Shown piece after piece: positions 8,103 through 10,000 of a DNA stretch of 10,000 bases. The notes below the pieces were generated by a model, which was not told where the DNA came from, did not search any database, and saw nothing but the letters and a program-made list of their open reading frames with translations. Position 1 is the first letter of the stretch; each line of letters starts with the position of its first letter. Both the position numbers and the translations under genes were made by a program. Location: contig NC_135559.1 of NCBI RefSeq assembly GCF_964340395.1, forward strand, positions 7,803,759 through 7,813,758. The letters run 5' to 3'. This stretch comes from Glandiceps talaboti. Taxonomy: Eukaryota > Hemichordata > Enteropneusta > Spengelidae.

Positions 8103-8898
8103 CGTTAAATACTCTACTTACCTTGATATGTCTATAGTGTTTGTTGAAAAGAAAAGATGAATAACATATTTAAACATGATCGCATTTTGTACCATGACTT
8201 GTACTTTTTTACTCGACTCGCCTTAAGGACAGTCCTGATCAAGATTTGCTACTCTATACTACTATAGTTGTCGTTCATCATGGTAGAAATGAGTTTTTTA
8301 GCCAATGGAGTGTACTTGGCAACAAATTACCAAATAATCTGCCAAATACAGAAAATTATTCCATCTACCGATTTGGCATGAACAAATCTGAATACACTCC
8401 GAGGCCGCTAAAATGACATGACATAAAGTACCTGAAAAATCTGCTAAAAATAGAAAACGATTTCTATCAGCGTGACACTAAAAATCTGAATAGACCCCCA
8501 AGGCACATGCACACCAAATATGAAAGCAATCAGTCGAAAATATCAATTTTGACCAAAAAATATGAAATAAACTTGCTGAAAATAGACAATGACACATCTG
8601 GATAGCCTCCTCATGGAAATACACATAAAATATATCAAAATAATCAGAAAATCTGTTTCAGAAAAGGGGATCAAAATAGAAAAAAAATCGAAAAAGGCAG
8701 GACGGTGGCGCTAAAAAAAAGCCTTTCACTAGACAGTCGACAGGGAAATATCACAATCCGACTTCATGATTTAACGACAAGTTAAGATATAATAGCACTC
8801 ACTTCACTATATCCATTACAATGCCAGTTGATCATAGCTGATGTATACGATAAAGCACACAGGAATGCAAACACCAATTTCAATTTGATCTCCATCAT
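5953..8898 (-). CDS. Secreted C-type lectin with coiled-coil neck, 6 coding exons
   Basis: This is a predicted secreted carbohydrate-binding protein of 251 residues. The coding segments on the minus strand are 8898-8803, 8131-8122, 7698-7588, 7460-7073, 6508-6429 and 6023-5953, and all phases agree. In order it has a signal peptide (about 1-21, ending TSA), a short linker with C27, a coiled-coil neck (about 44-67) with sequon N68-S-S, the lectin domain (about 83-226), and an acidic tail with C232, C237 and C247. Domain marks are WIGL (149-152), EPN (184-186), the DC pair at 197-198, WDD (211-213) and VCE (224-226). EPN usually means mannose-type, calcium-dependent binding. Such lectins act in immunity, mucus or skeletal matrix; the role here is unknown. 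No collagen-like repeat is visible. Confidence 0.9.
6175..6250 (+). mobile_element. tRNA-like SINE relic in the last lectin intron
   Basis: About 76 bases resemble a decayed tRNA head. An A-box-like stretch (GAGTAGTTAGAGTG) is followed some 35 bases later by a B-box-like GGTTAGCGCCTC, with CCGCTCTTTGCAGCTGTAGC between them at the anticodon-arm position. It is antisense to the lectin gene. It is too degenerate to be a working tRNA and is followed by an A-rich stretch and a CA tract, as in many tRNA-derived SINEs. Confidence 0.5.
6279..6350. repeat. Pure (CA)36 dinucleotide microsatellite
   Basis: Thirty-six uninterrupted CA units lie in the lectin intron 6024-6428. They read as TG repeats in the lectin pre-mRNA and lie about 78 bases downstream of the exon 6 donor. 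Confidence 0.99.
6429..6508 (-). CDS. Lectin exon 6: WDD motif and final domain cysteine
   Basis: The exon lies between acceptor CTTTACTTCAG and donor G|GTAAGT. It encodes FKGNKNGRWDDEYVDF and on to AVCETR. WDD stands where the calcium-binding WND usually is, and the cysteine of VCE is the last conserved cysteine. The inner-loop cysteine normally found a few residues after WND is absent. Confidence 0.92.
6561..6824 (-). other. Uncharacterised 87-codon open frame inside a lectin intron
   Basis: This ATG-to-stop frame lies on the lectin's coding strand within intron 6509-7072. Its central part (LECTGLMGSQQMHYSGMCLY and onward) has a varied, protein-like composition. I found no acceptor and donor pair that would insert it in the phase needed between lectin exons 5 and 6, and I do not recognise the family. 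It may be a decayed exon or a chance frame. Confidence 0.2.
7073..7460 (-). CDS. Lectin exon 5: main body of the carbohydrate-recognition domain
   Basis: The exon lies between acceptor CCTTTTATATAG and donor ATG|GTAAGT. It encodes 128 full codons containing C75, C83, C85, C92, C98, C102, C109, C142, C173 and C198. C92 and C109 are 17 residues apart, matching the usual spacing between the second cysteine and the helix-1 cysteine of long-form lectin domains. HHGLAIL, FGFWIGLND, HWAPGEPNN and DCVQLW follow in the expected order. The ATG of the longer open frame lies in the intron upstream of this exon and is not a start. Confidence 0.95.
7588..7698 (-). CDS. Lectin exon 4: coiled-coil neck
   Basis: The exon is phase 1 at both ends, between acceptor TCGATATTTAG and donor GAAG|GTTTGA. 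It encodes SESVHGNIKEAKVIEELAAV and on to FINSSSEG. Hydrophobic residues V49, L53, V56, I60, F63 and I67 follow an unbroken 4-3-4-3-4 heptad rhythm, as in trimerising necks of soluble lectins. The donor is weak, but its phase fits exon 5. An in-frame stronger-looking donor occurs earlier in the exon. Confidence 0.72.
7895..8098. repeat. (TGTC)n / (TC)n compound array
   Basis: TGTC units (7895-7909 and 7925-7969) grade into TC/TATC units and a long TC run ending at 8098. It lies in lectin intron 7699-8121. In the lectin pre-mRNA it reads as GA and GACA repeats starting about 23 bases after the microexon. Confidence 0.97.
8122..8131 (-). CDS. Lectin exon 3: 10-base microexon
   Basis: A pyrimidine-rich acceptor (CTTTTCTTTTCAAC...CTATAG) and a perfect donor GTAAGT enclose ten bases, ACATATCAAG, coding TYQ plus the first base of a glycine. 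Exon 2 ends in phase 0 at a good GTGAGT donor and exon 4 starts in phase 1. A 10-base exon is exactly what joins them. Without it, exon 2 would have to use a poor donor four bases earlier in the phase that fits exon 4 directly. Confidence 0.62.
8336..8690. repeat. Degenerate tandem repeat, about three copies, period 100-130 bases
   Basis: Related phrases recur in the same order: CTGCCAAATACAGAAAA, CTGCTAAAAATAGAAAA and TTGCTGAAAATAGACAA (near 8339, 8441 and 8573). Each is followed by AATCTGAATACACTCC, AATCTGAATAGACCCC or ATCTGGATAGCCTCC (near 8386, 8482 and 8595). It lies in lectin intron 8132-8802 and has no coding character. Confidence 0.65.
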
Positions 8899-8926
8899 TG
8901 TGTCTTTACTCTTATACAATTACGTA
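8803..8926 (-). CDS. Lectin exon 2: start codon and signal peptide
   Basis: Coding covers 8898-8803 (32 codons), and 8926-8899 is 5' untranslated. The protein starts MMEIKLKLVFAFLCALSYTSA, a short charged start, a hydrophobic core and a small-residue cleavage site, followed by MINWHCNGYSE. Two adjacent ATGs occur (8898 and 8895), and either gives a working signal peptide. The acceptor is CGACTTTTTTACAG and the donor GAA|GTGAGT. No ATG occurs in the inferred leader. Confidence 0.85.
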
Positions 8927-9508
8927 CTGTAAAAAAGTCGAGATTAATAATTAAAAAGTATCGTTCATGGAGAGTGTTATCTTGTACAAAATTACAAACA
9001 CTTGGAATTAAACGTCATATCCTGGAAATATTTTAACTATTTTCTGTCACTGTGAATTGACCATCTAACTATTGGAGGAGCCACAACAGACTTTTAACGT
9101 CACAGCTATTGTTACTCATGTAAATATATCACAAAGTTTGAATGTACGATTTGATATACACAAAAATAAGATAACTCTCTAGACAAAGTGAAATCTTTAC
9201 CACAACTGGGTGTTCATTTTGAGCGAGCTGTTGTTTTGTAAACAACAAGCCACAGACGAAGAACGCAATACATATATGCAGTGATGTGTGCAAGTAATTA
9301 TAATAATGATTAATAATGCTCATATATTTCCCTAGTTAAAAAACATCACATGAAGATAAAAGTTGAACGTAAACAAGCTTATAACTATTTCTCAACAAAA
9401 GACTAAAATACAATTAATTTCGGTATGCTTAATATGCAGGCCTTGGACGATCTTTCTCATTCAGAACACATACAGTTGGAAGTATTCGAAAGAAAACAAA
9501 AAACTCAC
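8927..9508 (-). other. Inferred 5' untranslated intron of the lectin gene
   Basis: A strong donor (TTAG|GTGAGT) at 9508 and a strong acceptor (CTTTTTTACAG) at 8927 face each other in the right order, with a branch-like ATTAATC upstream of the acceptor. It contains a 41-codon signal-like frame (9323-9201) that may be an alternative first exon. Confidence 0.55.
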
Positions 9509-9565
9509 CTAACTCAAGCGCCAGCGTATCTTCTCTTCGACTTGATGGATGACTTCAGAAGTTGA
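9509..9565 (-). other. Candidate non-coding first exon of the lectin gene
   Basis: About 55 bases upstream of the GTGAGT donor contain no ATG. They begin about 25 to 30 bases downstream of a TATA-like element. The exact start site is an estimate. Confidence 0.5.
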
Positions 9566-9586
9566 TGCGTTTGGTAGAATAAGGGG

Positions 9587-9594
9587 TTATTTAA
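9587..9594 (-). promoter_or_regulatory. TATA-like element of the lectin gene
   Basis: TTAAATAA on the minus strand lies at the expected distance from the inferred first exon. AT-rich background makes chance matches likely, so the call rests on position. Confidence 0.35.
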
Positions 9595-9599
9595 CTAAT

Positions 9600-10000
9600 T
9601 TTTTTCCATCCGGGGGGTACTCTTTTCAACCACAATATCTCCTCATGTGCAATGGTAGACAAGATGCAAATGGTTCCAGTATTGTAATCTGCTGCTCTTA
9701 GTAGTTCTGGTTATCACGAGACAAGTCGTTTGATTGGACCGTTTTCTAACGAGTAGGTCTCTATATTCATCAATTTATCAACACCTAATTGGTTTTATAT
9801 ACAAAGATGAAAAGTGTGTTTGCGAAATATGGTCAGTGAATCTATATTGTCAGATCTGTTGTGGTACTATCTTTTCATATTTTCTCCAAACGGTTTGGAC
9901 AGTAACGTGAGTTGACTTAATAATGAGTCAAAAATTAAAATTTACTCTATCAAATTAAAAACACCCTCAACACTATGTCCACTCTTATAATCACTTGTTT
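9600..10000. other. Upstream flank of the lectin gene, no gene seen
   Basis: The stretch is AT-rich with a short C run (GTACCCCCCGG on the minus strand, about 9610-9620). No open frame with family resemblance, splice context or repeat array is visible. Confidence 0.7.

Noticed and set aside
7860-8160. Open frames of repeated Ser-Leu and Val-Cys-Leu-Ser on the + strand
   Set aside because: They come from the TGTC and TC arrays in a lectin intron and are antisense to the gene.

Overview
The window looks like nuclear DNA from an invertebrate animal. It holds two intron-split genes with short introns of about 130 to 680 bases, canonical GT-AG junctions and one GC-AG junction, AT-rich intergenic DNA, many simple-sequence arrays, and retroelement-like debris. 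The phylum cannot be fixed from this sequence. A marine invertebrate (mollusc, annelid, brachiopod or non-vertebrate deuterostome) is my guess, because such genomes tend to have expanded C-type lectin families, OFA-like MFS transporters and abundant tetranucleotide arrays.

Bases 1 to about 4400 (+ strand) hold the 3' part of a major facilitator superfamily transporter. Eight exons (22-148, 586-734, 1309-1429, 1634-2038, 2277-2399, 3078-3232, 3475-3629, 4111-4166) join in one unbroken frame of 429 complete residues and a stop. The residues match the oxalate/formate-antiporter-like (OFA, monocarboxylate-type) branch. The N-terminus, with about the first three membrane helices, lies upstream of base 1. 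A hydrophilic central loop carries an acidic dileucine motif, which suggests an endolysosomal location. The last intron uses a GC donor. Introns 2 and 5 carry large simple-repeat arrays, and the second of these looks like the tail of a non-LTR retrotransposon.

Bases about 4400 to 5810 are a gene-free stretch between two convergent genes. It holds candidate polyadenylation signals, a C-rich tract and a graded tetranucleotide array.

Bases about 5810 to 9570 (- strand) hold a secreted C-type lectin gene. I reconstruct a non-coding first exon, a signal-peptide exon, a 10-base microexon, a coiled-coil neck exon, two exons for the carbohydrate-recognition domain, and a last exon for an acidic cysteine-containing tail. 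All phases agree and give 251 residues. The domain has an EPN sugar/calcium motif but altered secondary calcium ligands and unusual cysteines. Its introns hold a tRNA-like SINE relic with a (CA)36 tract, a large (TGTC)n/(TC)n array beside the microexon, and a degenerate tandem repeat. Bases 9600-10000 are the lectin's upstream flank.

The two genes have no evident functional link. I found no clearly new multi-gene system. The most interesting signals are the lectin's microexon and neck splicing options, its cysteine and ligand changes, and the transporter's dileucine loop and GC-AG intron.
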